Below, piece after piece: positions 26,624 through 34,852 of a stretch of DNA of 47,412 nucleotides. Origin of the DNA: Bacillota bacterium (GTDB taxonomy: Bacteria > Bacillota > DTU030 > DUMP01); contig JAAZKX010000031.1 in NCBI GenBank assembly GCA_012799605.1, positions 1 through 47,412 on the forward strand, given 5' to 3'. The position numbers and the translations under genes are program-made. The notes under the pieces are model-generated. The model saw only the letters and a program-made list of their open reading frames with translations. It did no database searches and was not told where the DNA came from. The first letter of the stretch is position 1, and each line of letters begins with the position of its first letter.

Positions 26624-28906
26624 TCAGTCTTCGTCAATTATGGTCTCAGTTGCCGGCAACCCGTTTTCGTCCCCGGCAGCCGGCTCGAAAGTTGGCCCGG
26701 CTGGAACCGGCTCCGGCGCCGGGCTAAAGTTACCGTTCGGCTCCGGCTTCGGCTCCGGTTCCGGTTCCGGCTTCGGCAGGGGCTTCGGCGGCAGTGTTTC
26801 ATCCGGTTCGGGCCGGCCCGGGGGCCTTCGGCCTTCATCCTCTTTTGGCTCCGGGTCGGGGCCGGACTTCGGCGGCAGTTCGTCCGGGCTAAAATAATTA
26901 AAGGGCCAGCTATCTTGCCAATTACCCCAGGGAGTATGCACCGTGCACGGCTGCCACGGCTGCGTTCCCGGCACAAAAACCTCCTTATATACCTTGTCCG
27001 CCGGGCACCAGCGGGTAGCCAACAGCCCCGACTCGCGACAGACCTCCAGCTCCACCAGCCCGCGGGGGCGGTCAAAATCCCGCACCGGCCGGTCCTTGAG
27101 AGCGGCGGCGACGAAATTAGCAAAAATAGGAGCGGCCAAACCACCGCCGGTCCCGTACACATCTTGCACCGGAGTATCATTGCCCACATAAACCGCAGCT
27201 GTAAGTTCCGGCGTATAACCGACAAACCAGGCATTGCCCTGGCTGGTGCCGGTTTTTCCCGCCGCCGGCCGAGCCAAAATGCGCCCGACCACGCTGGCAG
27301 TACCGCCGGGCTGGGTTACATCCTGCAAAATACTGGTCAGGATATACACCACCTTGCTGTCTATCACCTGTTGTACCCGCGGCTCCCGCTTCTCCATGAC
27401 CCGCCCGTAGCGATCCTCAACCCGCCGGATAGCCCAAGGCTCGACTTTACTGCCCCCGTTGGCAAAGCTCGAAAAAGCTACAGCCATATCCAGTGGCGTT
27501 ACTTCATTCGTCCCCAGTACCGAAGACAAATGCGGCGTCAGCCGGCCGGAAATACCCAGATCATGAGCCACCGCCACCCCCTTAGCCGGCCCCAGTTCGT
27601 AATTGAGCCGGGCAGAGACGACATTATCCGAGATGGTCAGCGCCTCCCTCAAAGTCAGCGGCCGGTAATGATAATCCTCAGCGCCATAATCAGTCGGCGT
27701 CCAGGGCATCTGCCCCGGCACCGGCAGCGAGATCGGCTCACAAAAAATAGTGCTGGCCGCCGTGTAGCCATTTTCAAGCGCGGCCAAATAGACAAAAGGC
27801 TTAAAAGCCGATCCCGGCTGCCGCGGGGCCAAAGCCCGGTTAAGCGGCGATTCAGCGAAATTACGGCCGCCGATCATAGCCAAAATAGAGCCCTGCGCCG
27901 GATCAAGTGCCACCAGCGCCCCCTGCGGCTGGCTGACCCCTTTTTTATCGGTAAACGATACCGCCAGCCCCTGGGCAAAAGCCTGTTCCGCCGCCTCTTG
28001 TATCTTAAGATCCAAGGTAGTGTAAATTTTCAAGCCGCCCTTGTGCAGCAGATCGCGGCTGTAGCGTTTCTCCAGTTCGCGAAATACATAGTCGACAAAA
28101 TAAGGAGCGCGGCCGGGGCCTTGCCTTAATCCGGCCAACCGCAAAGGCTCCTCGGCGGCCCGTTCCGCTTCCTCGGCACTGATATACCCCCGCAGCGCCA
28201 TCGCTTCCAACACCGTCCGGCGGCGGGCCAGCGCTGCCGACGGATCGATATAGGGGGAATAAACCCCCGGGCTGCGGGGTAAGCCGGCGATCAAAGCTGC
28301 CTCGGCCAAAGTCAAATCCCGAGCCTGTTTGCCAAAATAAGTCTGAGCCGCTACCTCCACCCCATAGGCCCCATGGCCAAAATCAATCGTATTCAAATAA
28401 AGGCGCAGGATCTGGTCTTTAGAGTAGCGCGTTTCCAGCTTGAAAGTCAGCAGCAATTCTTTTAGCTTGCGCTGCAAAGTCCGCTCATGGGTCAAATATA
28501 AATTTTTAGCCAGCTGCTGAGTGATCGTGCTCCCACCTTCGACCACCTTTCCGGCCCGGATATTGCGCACCAAGGCCCGCGTCACCGCCACCGGATCGAA
28601 GCCAAAATGCTCATAAAACCGGTAGTCCTCCACAGCCACCACCGCATTTTGAGCCGAGGCCGCAATTTCCGTCAGCGGCACTTCCACCCGGTTTTGGCTA
28701 TAAAATTTAGCGATCGGCTCCCCATGCAGATCGAACAACTGGCTGGCCAGCGGCACCGCCGCCGCTGGAAGCGGTGTAGCCAATATATATACACCCATAG
28801 CCAAAAGAAGAAGAAGCACGATCCCCAGACCAATTTCCGGTATTAAATTCCAACTACGTTTGGCTCGTTTTCCCACATTTCGGTTCCTTTCGGTCAGCTT
28901 TTTCAT
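26624..28906 (-). CDS. Class A penicillin-binding protein (PBP1A family)
   Basis: Bifunctional peptidoglycan synthase, 760 residues. It has a cytoplasmic Lys/Arg-rich start, a membrane helix (about 23-44), a GT51 glycosyltransferase with catalytic E93 in VEDYRFYEHFGFDP and GGSTITQQLAKNLYL, and a transpeptidase domain with S366-A-F-K369, SDN 426-428 and KTG 551-553. The C-terminal about 85 residues form a Pro/Glu/Lys-rich low-complexity tail (PKPEPEPEPKPEP) ending in an acidic IIDED. Start ATG 28906 follows GGGAGGAAAT. It builds the wall on the outer membrane face, and its neighbours are also envelope genes. Confidence 0.95.
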   Translation of the reverse strand: MKKLTERNRNVGKRAKRSWNLIPEIGLGIVLLLLLAMGVYILATPLPAAAVPLASQLFDLHGEPIAKFYSQNRVEVPLTEIAASAQNAVVAVEDYRFYEHFGFDPVAVTRALVRNIRAGKVVEGGSTITQQLAKNLYLTHERTLQRKLKELLLTFKLETRYSKDQILRLYLNTIDFGHGAYGVEVAAQTYFGKQARDLTLAEAALIAGLPRSPGVYSPYIDPSAALARRRTVLEAMALRGYISAEEAERAAEEPLRLAGLRQGPGRAPYFVDYVFRELEKRYSRDLLHKGGLKIYTTLDLKIQEAAEQAFAQGLAVSFTDKKGVSQPQGALVALDPAQGSILAMIGGRNFAESPLNRALAPRQPGSAFKPFVYLAALENGYTAASTIFCEPISLPVPGQMPWTPTDYGAEDYHYRPLTLREALTISDNVVSARLNYELGPAKGVAVAHDLGISGRLTPHLSSVLGTNEVTPLDMAVAFSSFANGGSKVEPWAIRRVEDRYGRVMEKREPRVQQVIDSKVVYILTSILQDVTQPGGTASVVGRILARPAAGKTGTSQGNAWFVGYTPELTAAVYVGNDTPVQDVYGTGGGLAAPIFANFVAAALKDRPVRDFDRPRGLVELEVCRESGLLATRWCPADKVYKEVFVPGTQPWQPCTVHTPWGNWQDSWPFNYFSPDELPPKSGPDPEPKEDEGRRPPGRPEPDETLPPKPLPKPEPEPEPKPEPNGNFSPAPEPVPAGPTFEPAAGDENGLPATETIIDED

Positions 28907-29038
28907 AGTATTTCCTCCCTTGGGAGGGTTATGCAGCAGGAAGTAGGGCCCAAAAGTCGAATAAAGATTATAACGGCAAGCATGTGTACACCCCGGCTAC
29001 CCCCGGGGATTAATAACAGTTATAAAGGAGCAATAAAA

Positions 29039-30421
29039 ATGGCAGTCCATCCTTCACCCGCTGCAGCGCAAATTCAGCGTCTGCTGCGCCGGCGCTGGCT
29101 GGTCTGGGCAGTGCTGGCCTTTTGTTTTGCCATCGCTTTTTTTCACCGCGTATCGCTGGCAGTAGTTTCAGATCAACTGATGGCCGAATTTAATCTCGGG
29201 GCGGCCGCCCTCGGCAACCTCGGCGCCATTTATTTTTACATCTATACCATCATGCAAATTCCAAGCGGCCTGCTGGCCGACACCAGCGGCCCTCGGCTCA
29301 CAGTATCGTTGGGGATGCTGTTGGCAGCCGCGGGCGCAGCGCTCTTTGCCTTGGCCCCCAATCTGGCTATCGCCGGCGCCGGACGCTTTCTTACCGGGCT
29401 GGGCGTCTCAGTCATTTTTGTTTGCGTGCAAAAAGCCCAAACCAGTTGGTTTCGCCCGGGCGAATTCGCCACCTTGACCGGCCTTACCTCTTCCGTCGGC
29501 AATGCCGGGGCCCTGTGCGCGGCCACGCCGCTGGCCCTGCTGGTGGCAGCCGTAGGCTGGCGCAGCTCGTTTTTGGTCGTGGCCGCCTTGGGGCTAGTCG
29601 GCGCCGTAGCCTGCTGGCTGCTTGTCCGCGACCGACCTCAGGATCTGGGCCTGCCCTCGCTGGCCGAGCTCGAAGCCTACCTGACTGATGCCGAGCCACC
29701 CGCGGCAGCGCCGCAGCTTAAAATCTCGCTCCGCGAGGCCCTGACCCCAGTCTTAAAGAACCGCTATCTGATCCCGGTGCTGGTGGCTGCCTTTGGCTTA
29801 AACGGCACTTTGCAAACCTTCATCTCGATGTGGGGTATCCCTTATGTGATGCAGGTCTACCGATTAGGCCGCACTCAGGCTTCCGCCTTTACCCTGTTGA
29901 CCGGGCTGGGCACGATCATCTCCGGGCCGCTGTTTGGCCTTATTTCCGACCGACTCCGGCGCCGGAAACCGGTTTTGTTTACCTTCATTGCCTTGCCGCT
30001 GGCCGGCTGGAGCATGCTAGTTTTTTGGCCGAGCCCGATTCCTTTGGCCCTGCTCCGGCTGATATATTTTGCCATCGGCCTCGGAGCCGGCGGCTTTTTG
30101 ACCGTAATGGTACTGGCCAAAGAAGTAAATCCGCCCGCTATCGCCGGATTAGCTACCGGTACCGCCAACACAGCCGCTTTTTTAGGAGCGGCCCTGCTGC
30201 AACCGCTGGTCGGCTTTATCCTCGATTATACTTGGGACGGGACCTTGGCCGCCGGCGTACCAGTGTACTCGCTCACTAATTTCCGCTGGGGTTTCAGCAT
30301 CTGCCTCTTGACCATGGTCATATCTTGCGCTGTTTGCTTGCGCCTGCCCGAGACCGGCGCCCGCCATCTTTTGAGCGACGATTGCTTAGCCACGCCGCCG
30401 GGCCTTGACGCCCGAACGTAA
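29039..30421 (+). CDS. MFS transporter, substrate unknown
   Basis: A 460-residue major facilitator superfamily permease with 12 predicted membrane helices in two halves and a central loop (about 200-230). The helix-2/3 loop reads GLLADTSGPRLTVSLG, a variant of the MFS motif GxxxDrxGrR, and RDRPQDLGLP precedes the central loop. It resembles anion:cation symporter-type or oxalate/sugar-acid-type MFS proteins, but no substrate can be named. ATG 29039 follows AAAGGAG (29024-29030); upstream ATGs would add a hydrophilic stretch lacking a ribosome-binding site. It is divergent from the PBP gene. Confidence 0.88.
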   Translation: MAVHPSPAAAQIQRLLRRRWLVWAVLAFCFAIAFFHRVSLAVVSDQLMAEFNLGAAALGNLGAIYFYIYTIMQIPSGLLADTSGPRLTVSLGMLLAAAGAALFALAPNLAIAGAGRFLTGLGVSVIFVCVQKAQTSWFRPGEFATLTGLTSSVGNAGALCAATPLALLVAAVGWRSSFLVVAALGLVGAVACWLLVRDRPQDLGLPSLAELEAYLTDAEPPAAAPQLKISLREALTPVLKNRYLIPVLVAAFGLNGTLQTFISMWGIPYVMQVYRLGRTQASAFTLLTGLGTIISGPLFGLISDRLRRRKPVLFTFIALPLAGWSMLVFWPSPIPLALLRLIYFAIGLGAGGFLTVMVLAKEVNPPAIAGLATGTANTAAFLGAALLQPLVGFILDYTWDGTLAAGVPVYSLTNFRWGFSICLLTMVISCAVCLRLPETGARHLLSDDCLATPPGLDART

Positions 30422-30471
30422 GCATGATAAAATTCTGCTAAGTAAATAAATTACCTCATCCCACTAATATG

Positions 30472-30657
30472 CCCGGGATGGGGTAGAGGCCGCGGGAGAT
30501 CATCAGTACCAGCTGGGAGCAGAGCAGTTATGAACTGCTGGGAAAGGGATCACCGCCGAAGCCCGCCGCCGGCTGCTAGCGGCGAGGCTGGGGCTGCAGT
30601 TAATAGCTGCAGAACTGTCACCTGTGGTTTACCAAACCCGGGTGGAGGGCTATCCCA
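30472..30657 (+). promoter_or_regulatory. Lysine riboswitch (L-box) aptamer
   Basis: Conserved L-box pieces appear in order: TAGAGG (30484-30489), AGTACC (30505-30510), GGGAAAGGGAT (30540-30550), CGCCGAAG (30554-30561), GGCTGGGGCTGCAG (30586-30599), CTGCAGAACTGTCACC (30607-30622) and GGAGGGCTATCCC (30644-30656). GGGAT near 30475 pairs with ATCCC as the closing stem. It binds lysine and turns genes off. Downstream is an NhaC-type carrier, a known lysine-riboswitch target. GGGTGGA (30640-30646) can also pair with TCCACCC (30695-30701), a possible switching stem; no standard T-run terminator was found, so translation control is more likely. Confidence 0.85.
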
Positions 30658-30737
30658 GAAGGGGAGAGGAGGGAATGAGGGTGTTTTTATCTTGTCCACC
30701 CCTAAATCCAAAACGCCCAAAACGTCGAAAACGGACA

Positions 30738-30796
30738 GGCTTGGATTCCAATTACTATTAACCCAAGCCCGGATCTGACTGAAAGGAGCGTTTCAG
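30738..30796 (+). promoter_or_regulatory. Expression-platform stems; RBS inside a hairpin
   Basis: After the aptamer, GGCTTGG (30738-30744) pairs with CCAAGCC (30763-30769). Then CTGAAA (30779-30784) and TTTCAG (30791-30796) form a perfect stem whose loop, GGAGCG, is the Shine-Dalgarno sequence, ending directly at the ATG of the transporter. This could gate translation. Confidence 0.5.
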
Positions 30797-32374
30797 ATGG
30801 ATTTACAAACAGTAGGGTGGATTTCTATTATTCCGCCCCTGGTAGCCATCACCTTGGCTATTATTACCAAAGAAGTTCTTATTTCCTTAGCGATAGGTAT
30901 TTTTTGTGGAGCCTTGATTTTGAGCGGCGGTAACCCGCTGACAGCATTTACCGGCTCGCTGGAAATTCTAATCGAAGCGATCGGCGATCATGAATGGAAT
31001 ACGCGGGTAATCCTGTTTGTGATGCTGCTCGGCGGCATCGTCGGCCTGTTGGCCCGCTCCGGCAGCCCCGTATCATTCAGCCAGTGGGCAGTCAAGAGGA
31101 TAAAGAGCCGGCCGCGCGCCTTGTTCACCACTTGGCTGCTGGGCGTGATCATCTTTATGGATGATTACTTCAACTGTCTTACCGTCGGTACCATCATGCG
31201 GCCCATTACCGACCGTTACCGCGTGTCGCGGGCTAAACTGGCTTTTGTTATCGATGCCACTGCCGCCCCGGTCTGTATATTAGTACCGCTTTCGACTTGG
31301 GTCGCTTACGTCATCTCCATTTTAGTGGAGCAGTTTAAGCTCTACGGTATCAGCATGAACCCGTTCCAAGCCTTCATGACCACTATCCCTTACAATCTCT
31401 ACCCCTGGCTAGTGCTGGGGATGGTGCTGATCACGTCCTTCACCGATTTAGAATACGGCCCCATGGCCCGCCATGAGCGCCGGGCGTTGGAACAAGGCAT
31501 CCTTTATGACGAATCTCTCGGCTCGCCTCCGGGCGACGATTTTTCCCAGCTTGAAGTTGCCGAAAACAGCCAGCCGATCGATCTGATTTTACCGATCGTT
31601 ATACTGGTCGTCACCACCATTATCGCCATGCTCTATACCGGCGGCTACGGCGAACGAGGCTTCTGGGATGCTATTATGGATACTGACTCGGCCACAGCTT
31701 TAGTCTACGGCGCCTTCATCACCATTATCTTCATGGCCGCCTTTTATCACATCCGCGGCGTCGTTCCCGTATCCGAGTCCATGAGCGCCATCATCCAAGG
31801 CTTTAAATCCATGGTCGAAGCCGTGACGATCTTGGGCCTAGCCTGGAGCATCGGCACTGTCTGCAGTAACCTTGGCACCGGAGTTTGGGTAGCCGGCGTC
31901 GTCTCGCGCGGCTTGCCGACCATGCTGATCCCGGCGGCGCTGTTTTTAGCCTCGGCCTTGATCGGATTTTCTACCGGTACCTCCTGGGGCACATTTTCCA
32001 TCATGATCCCGATAGCCGTGCCCTTGGCCCAAGCTACCGACATCTCCCTTCTTATTCCGGCGATAGCCGCAGTTTTATCCGGCGGCACCTTCGGCGACCA
32101 TTGCTCCCCGATTTCCGATACGACCATCATGTCCTCCACCGGCGGCGCCTGCCACCACGTGGATCATGTCAATACCCAGCTGCCTTATGCTGTAACCGCG
32201 GCGGCGCTGGCCACCGTAGGCTTTATCACCGCCTCCTTCCTGCCCAGCGGCTGGCTAGTGCTGGCAGTTTCATTGGCCCTCTTTTTTGCCGTCATCAAAT
32301 TCCTTCATACCTTCTGGAATGACCCCCTTCCCGAAACACTCAGCCAAACCGCTTCTGAACACAGCGGCAGCTAA
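30797..32374 (+). CDS. NhaC family antiporter, predicted lysine transporter (LysW-type)
   Basis: A 525-residue NhaC-family membrane carrier with about 11-13 helices. Family segments include FMDDYFNCLTVGTIMRPITDRY (about 116-137) and the C-terminal SGGTFGDHCSPISDTTIMSS. NhaC proteins are Na+/H+ or Na+/amino-acid antiporters; comparative work on the lysine regulon predicted that members behind L-box riboswitches carry lysine (LysW). The riboswitch immediately upstream therefore points to lysine import rather than Na+ homeostasis. Start ATG 30797 is fixed by the hairpin-enclosed GGAG. Confidence 0.88.
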   Translation: MDLQTVGWISIIPPLVAITLAIITKEVLISLAIGIFCGALILSGGNPLTAFTGSLEILIEAIGDHEWNTRVILFVMLLGGIVGLLARSGSPVSFSQWAVKRIKSRPRALFTTWLLGVIIFMDDYFNCLTVGTIMRPITDRYRVSRAKLAFVIDATAAPVCILVPLSTWVAYVISILVEQFKLYGISMNPFQAFMTTIPYNLYPWLVLGMVLITSFTDLEYGPMARHERRALEQGILYDESLGSPPGDDFSQLEVAENSQPIDLILPIVILVVTTIIAMLYTGGYGERGFWDAIMDTDSATALVYGAFITIIFMAAFYHIRGVVPVSESMSAIIQGFKSMVEAVTILGLAWSIGTVCSNLGTGVWVAGVVSRGLPTMLIPAALFLASALIGFSTGTSWGTFSIMIPIAVPLAQATDISLLIPAIAAVLSGGTFGDHCSPISDTTIMSSTGGACHHVDHVNTQLPYAVTAAALATVGFITASFLPSGWLVLAVSLALFFAVIKFLHTFWNDPLPETLSQTASEHSGS

Positions 32375-32415
32375 ACCAAAATTTGCCCCCAAACCCAACG
32401 CGGTTTTTGTACCAC

Positions 32416-32435
32416 GGCGGCCCTAAGCGGCCGCC
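32416..32435 (+). other. GC-rich hairpin after the transporter gene
   Basis: GGCGGCC (32416-32422) and GGCCGCC (32429-32435) form a 7-bp stem with a six-base loop CTAAGC. No T-run follows. Arm and loop size resemble the palindromic repeats at the window ends, so it may be a degenerate copy, or a weak terminator. The rest of 32375-32632 shows nothing further. Confidence 0.45.
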
Positions 32436-32632
32436 TTACCTATTTGGCCCTGCGCCCAAAACCTGCCTTTTTATCCCCAAATCGAGCCCAGCTGCCCGGG
32501 CCCGGCCCACAGCAATCTAACTGTAGCCATCCCCTTGACGCCGCCGGAAAAATATGCTAGAAGAAGAATAACAACAAATGATTTTCCAACCGGCTTTACC
32601 ACATATACTAGAACGCGGAGGTGGGTACAAAC

Positions 32633-33061
32633 ATGCCCCAGGAGAAAAAAGAACTGGCCCAACAAGTTTTAGGCCAATGCTATCAGCTGCTAAAATCAAC
32701 CCGGCAAGCGATGCATTTTCGTGACTTGCTCAAATCCGGCTGGGACAAAATTCAACCGGAGATCGAACTTAGCGGTACCGCCCTGGCCAACCTGTATACC
32801 AACCTCAACCTCGATACCCGGTTTATACCCTTGGGAAAAGGGCAGTGGGGGCTGGCCGAATGGCACCCGAAGGTAGCACGGTTTACCATGCCGGCCACCT
32901 CGCTGTTTGGCAAATCCTACTACGATGACCACGCTCCCGGCCCGGCCCAATATAGCACCGATGATCCGGAAGACGAGGATCTGGGCCTGCCTTTGGCCGA
33001 AGAAGATATGTTTCACCTGGTCGAAGATGAAGACGAAGACGAAGACGAAGACCCTCTCTAA
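32633..33061 (+). CDS. rpoE: RNA polymerase delta subunit (RpoE)-like
   Basis: A 142-residue protein with an N-terminal HARE-HTH winged-helix domain (about 10-80, MHFRDLLKSGWDKI...FIPLGKGQWGLAEW) and an acidic disordered tail ending DEDEDEDEDPL. This is the architecture of the delta subunit of Gram-positive RNA polymerase, which displaces nucleic acid from the enzyme and speeds recycling. The location directly before pyrG matches the Bacillus rpoE-pyrG order. Start ATG 32633 is 10 bases after GGAGGT; GTG 32621 is an alternative that overlaps the ribosome-binding site. Confidence 0.88.
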   Translation: MPQEKKELAQQVLGQCYQLLKSTRQAMHFRDLLKSGWDKIQPEIELSGTALANLYTNLNLDTRFIPLGKGQWGLAEWHPKVARFTMPATSLFGKSYYDDHAPGPAQYSTDDPEDEDLGLPLAEEDMFHLVEDEDEDEDEDPL

Positions 33062-33079
33062 AATCCTTCTGGCTAATCC

Positions 33080-33109
33080 TTGACAGTTATGATAGGCTTT
33101 AAGTAGAAT
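33080..33109 (+). promoter_or_regulatory. Sigma-A promoter of pyrG
   Basis: Perfect TTGACA at 33080-33085 and TAGAAT at 33104-33109 with an 18-base spacer, starting 18 bases after the rpoE stop. It predicts a transcript start near 33116 and an 85-base leader. Confidence 0.75.
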
Positions 33110-33138
33110 TAACACAAAGAGACTTTGGCCGAAACTTC

Positions 33139-33164
33139 GCGCTTCGCGTTAGCGCTTTTTTTTT
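33139..33164 (+). terminator. Attenuator-like hairpin with T9 in the pyrG leader
   Basis: GCGCT (33139-33143) pairs with AGCGC (33151-33155), followed by nine Ts (33156-33164). It lies between the pyrG promoter and the gene, so pyrG transcripts must pass it. The stem is short, and alternative CGCG pairings exist in the same stretch. Bacillus pyrG is controlled by attenuation, but the initial G-run used there is not visible here. Confidence 0.5.
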
Positions 33165-33200
33165 GGAATGGCGCATCATGTCTTGGAAGGGGATGGTAGG

Positions 33201-34778
33201 GTGGCCAAGTTCGTTTTCGTAACCGGTGGAGTAGTTGCTTCCTTAGGCAAGGGTATTACAGCGGCCTCGCTGGGCCGTTTGTTGAAAAGCCGAGGGGTTA
33301 AAGTATCGATGCTTAAATTCGACCCCTATATCAACGTCGATCCCGGCACCATGAGCCCCTACCAGCACGGTGAAGTATTTGTCCTCGATGATGGGGCCGA
33401 ATGTGATCTTGATCTGGGGCATTACGAACGGTTTTTGGATCAAAATCTTACCCGCCTCAGCAATGTATCCACCGGCCAAATTTACGGTACCGTAATCGAT
33501 AAAGAACGGCGCGGCGACTTTCGCGGTGGCACAGTGCAGGTTATCCCGCACATCACCAACGAAATCAAAGACCGCCTCCACCTGTTGGCGGCCGAAAGCG
33601 GCGCCGATGTTATTATTTGTGAGATCGGCGGCACAGTAGGCGACATCGAGGGCCTGCCATTTTTAGAAGCGATCCGGCAATTAAAAAGCGATGTAGGCCG
33701 CCATGATGTTCTTTACATTCATGTCACCCTGGTGCCCTACATAGAAGCCGCGGGCGAGCTCAAAACCAAACCCACCCAACACAGCGTCAAAGAGCTACGC
33801 AGCATCGGCATCCAGCCCGACATCATCGTCTGCCGGACCGAACGGCCGCTGTCAGACAGCGTGCGGGCCAAAATCGCCCTCTTTTGTGACACCGAACAGC
33901 GGGCAGTCATCCAAAACACTGATGCCGCCTGCCTGTACCAAGTGCCGCTAGCCCTGGCCGCCGAAGGGCTGGATGAGATCGTCGTCGAGCGCCTCCGGCT
34001 CGATTGCAGCGGCCGGCGCGATTTGAAATCATGGCGTCAGCTCGTACATCGGGCCATGAACCCATCCCGGCGGGTTACCATAGCCTTAGTGGGCAAATAT
34101 GTAGCCCTGCACGACGCCTATTTATCAGTAGTAGAGGCCCTCAACCATGCCGGCATCGCCCAAAACATCGGCATCGACATCCGCTGGATCAATGCAAAAG
34201 ACTTAGAAACCGAGCCGGCGGACAAGCTTCTTGCCGCAATCGATGGTATCGTAGTTCCCGGCAGTTTTGTCAACAGCGGTATCGGCGGCGAAATAAAGGC
34301 CGTAAACTACGCCCGCCGTCATCAGATTCCTTATCTGGGGCTTTGCTTGGGCATGCAGCTGGCGGCAGTGGAATTTGCCCGCCACAAGCTAGGTTTACAA
34401 CAGACCGGCTCGGACACACCCCATCCCATCCTTTGTCCCTTCCGGCCGCATAAAGATAGGGCTGCCAGCGCTGCCCTGCGCTTGGGCCAGTACACCTGCC
34501 AGCTGGTACCGGGTACCAAAGCCCAAGCAGCCTACGCTAAGCCGACAGCCCAAGAGCGCTACCGCCACCTGCTCAAACTCGATTGCCGCTACCGTAAGCC
34601 GCTGGAGGAGGCCGGGCTCAAAGTAGCCGGAACCTCGGCCGACGGCCGCCAAATAGAAATTATCGAGCTCGAAGACCACCCCTGGTTTATCGGTACCCAG
34701 TTTCATCCCGAATTAAAATCCCGTCCCAACCGGCCCCACCCCTTGTTTAACGGCTTCATCGCGGCCTCAGCAGAATAA
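33201..34778 (+). CDS. pyrG: CTP synthase, with divergent glutaminase domain
   Basis: Makes CTP from UTP, ATP and glutamine. The 525-residue protein has an amidoligase domain (1-265) with [20 protein letters not shown] and [13 protein letters not shown] fully conserved, and a class I glutaminase domain with nucleophile C382 (GLCLGMQ), H502 and E504. Several normally invariant glutaminase motifs are altered: PGGFGxRG reads PGSFVNSG (353-360), GGTMRLG reads ASAALRLG, and RHRHRYE reads [11 protein letters not shown] 33201 gives the standard N-terminus, with GGAAGGGG 8 bases upstream; ATG 33168 would add 11 atypical residues. Confidence 0.93.
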   Translation: MAKFVFVTGGVVASLGKGITAASLGRLLKSRGVKVSMLKFDPYINVDPGTMSPYQHGEVFVLDDGAECDLDLGHYERFLDQNLTRLSNVSTGQIYGTVIDKERRGDFRGGTVQVIPHITNEIKDRLHLLAAESGADVIICEIGGTVGDIEGLPFLEAIRQLKSDVGRHDVLYIHVTLVPYIEAAGELKTKPTQHSVKELRSIGIQPDIIVCRTERPLSDSVRAKIALFCDTEQRAVIQNTDAACLYQVPLALAAEGLDEIVVERLRLDCSGRRDLKSWRQLVHRAMNPSRRVTIALVGKYVALHDAYLSVVEALNHAGIAQNIGIDIRWINAKDLETEPADKLLAAIDGIVVPGSFVNSGIGGEIKAVNYARRHQIPYLGLCLGMQLAAVEFARHKLGLQQTGSDTPHPILCPFRPHKDRAASAALRLGQYTCQLVPGTKAQAAYAKPTAQERYRHLLKLDCRYRKPLEEAGLKVAGTSADGRQIEIIELEDHPWFIGTQFHPELKSRPNRPHPLFNGFIAASAE

Positions 34779-34810
34779 GTTACAATTTTTTCTTTAACTT
34801 GCGAAAGGTA

Positions 34811-34819
34811 TGATATAAT
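34811..34819 (+). promoter_or_regulatory. Extended -10 promoter of the sigma-54 regulator gene
   Basis: TGATATAAT gives a perfect TATAAT (34814-34819) with the TG of an extended -10. No good -35 is present. It lies 34 bases before the ATG, with AGGAGG at 34840-34845. Confidence 0.6.
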
Positions 34820-34852
34820 GGAACTAAACAGATTTAATTAGGAGGCAGGGGT

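Noticed and set aside
26621-28129. A long (502-codon) open frame on the plus strand antisense to the PBP gene
   Set aside because: Arg/Pro/His-rich translation without domains, fully overlapping a clearly conserved gene; an artefact of GC-rich third positions.
30530-30778. 82-codon open frame upstream of the NhaC gene
   Set aside because: It lies inside the lysine riboswitch and expression platform; the translation is Gly/Arg/Pro-rich and unconvincing.
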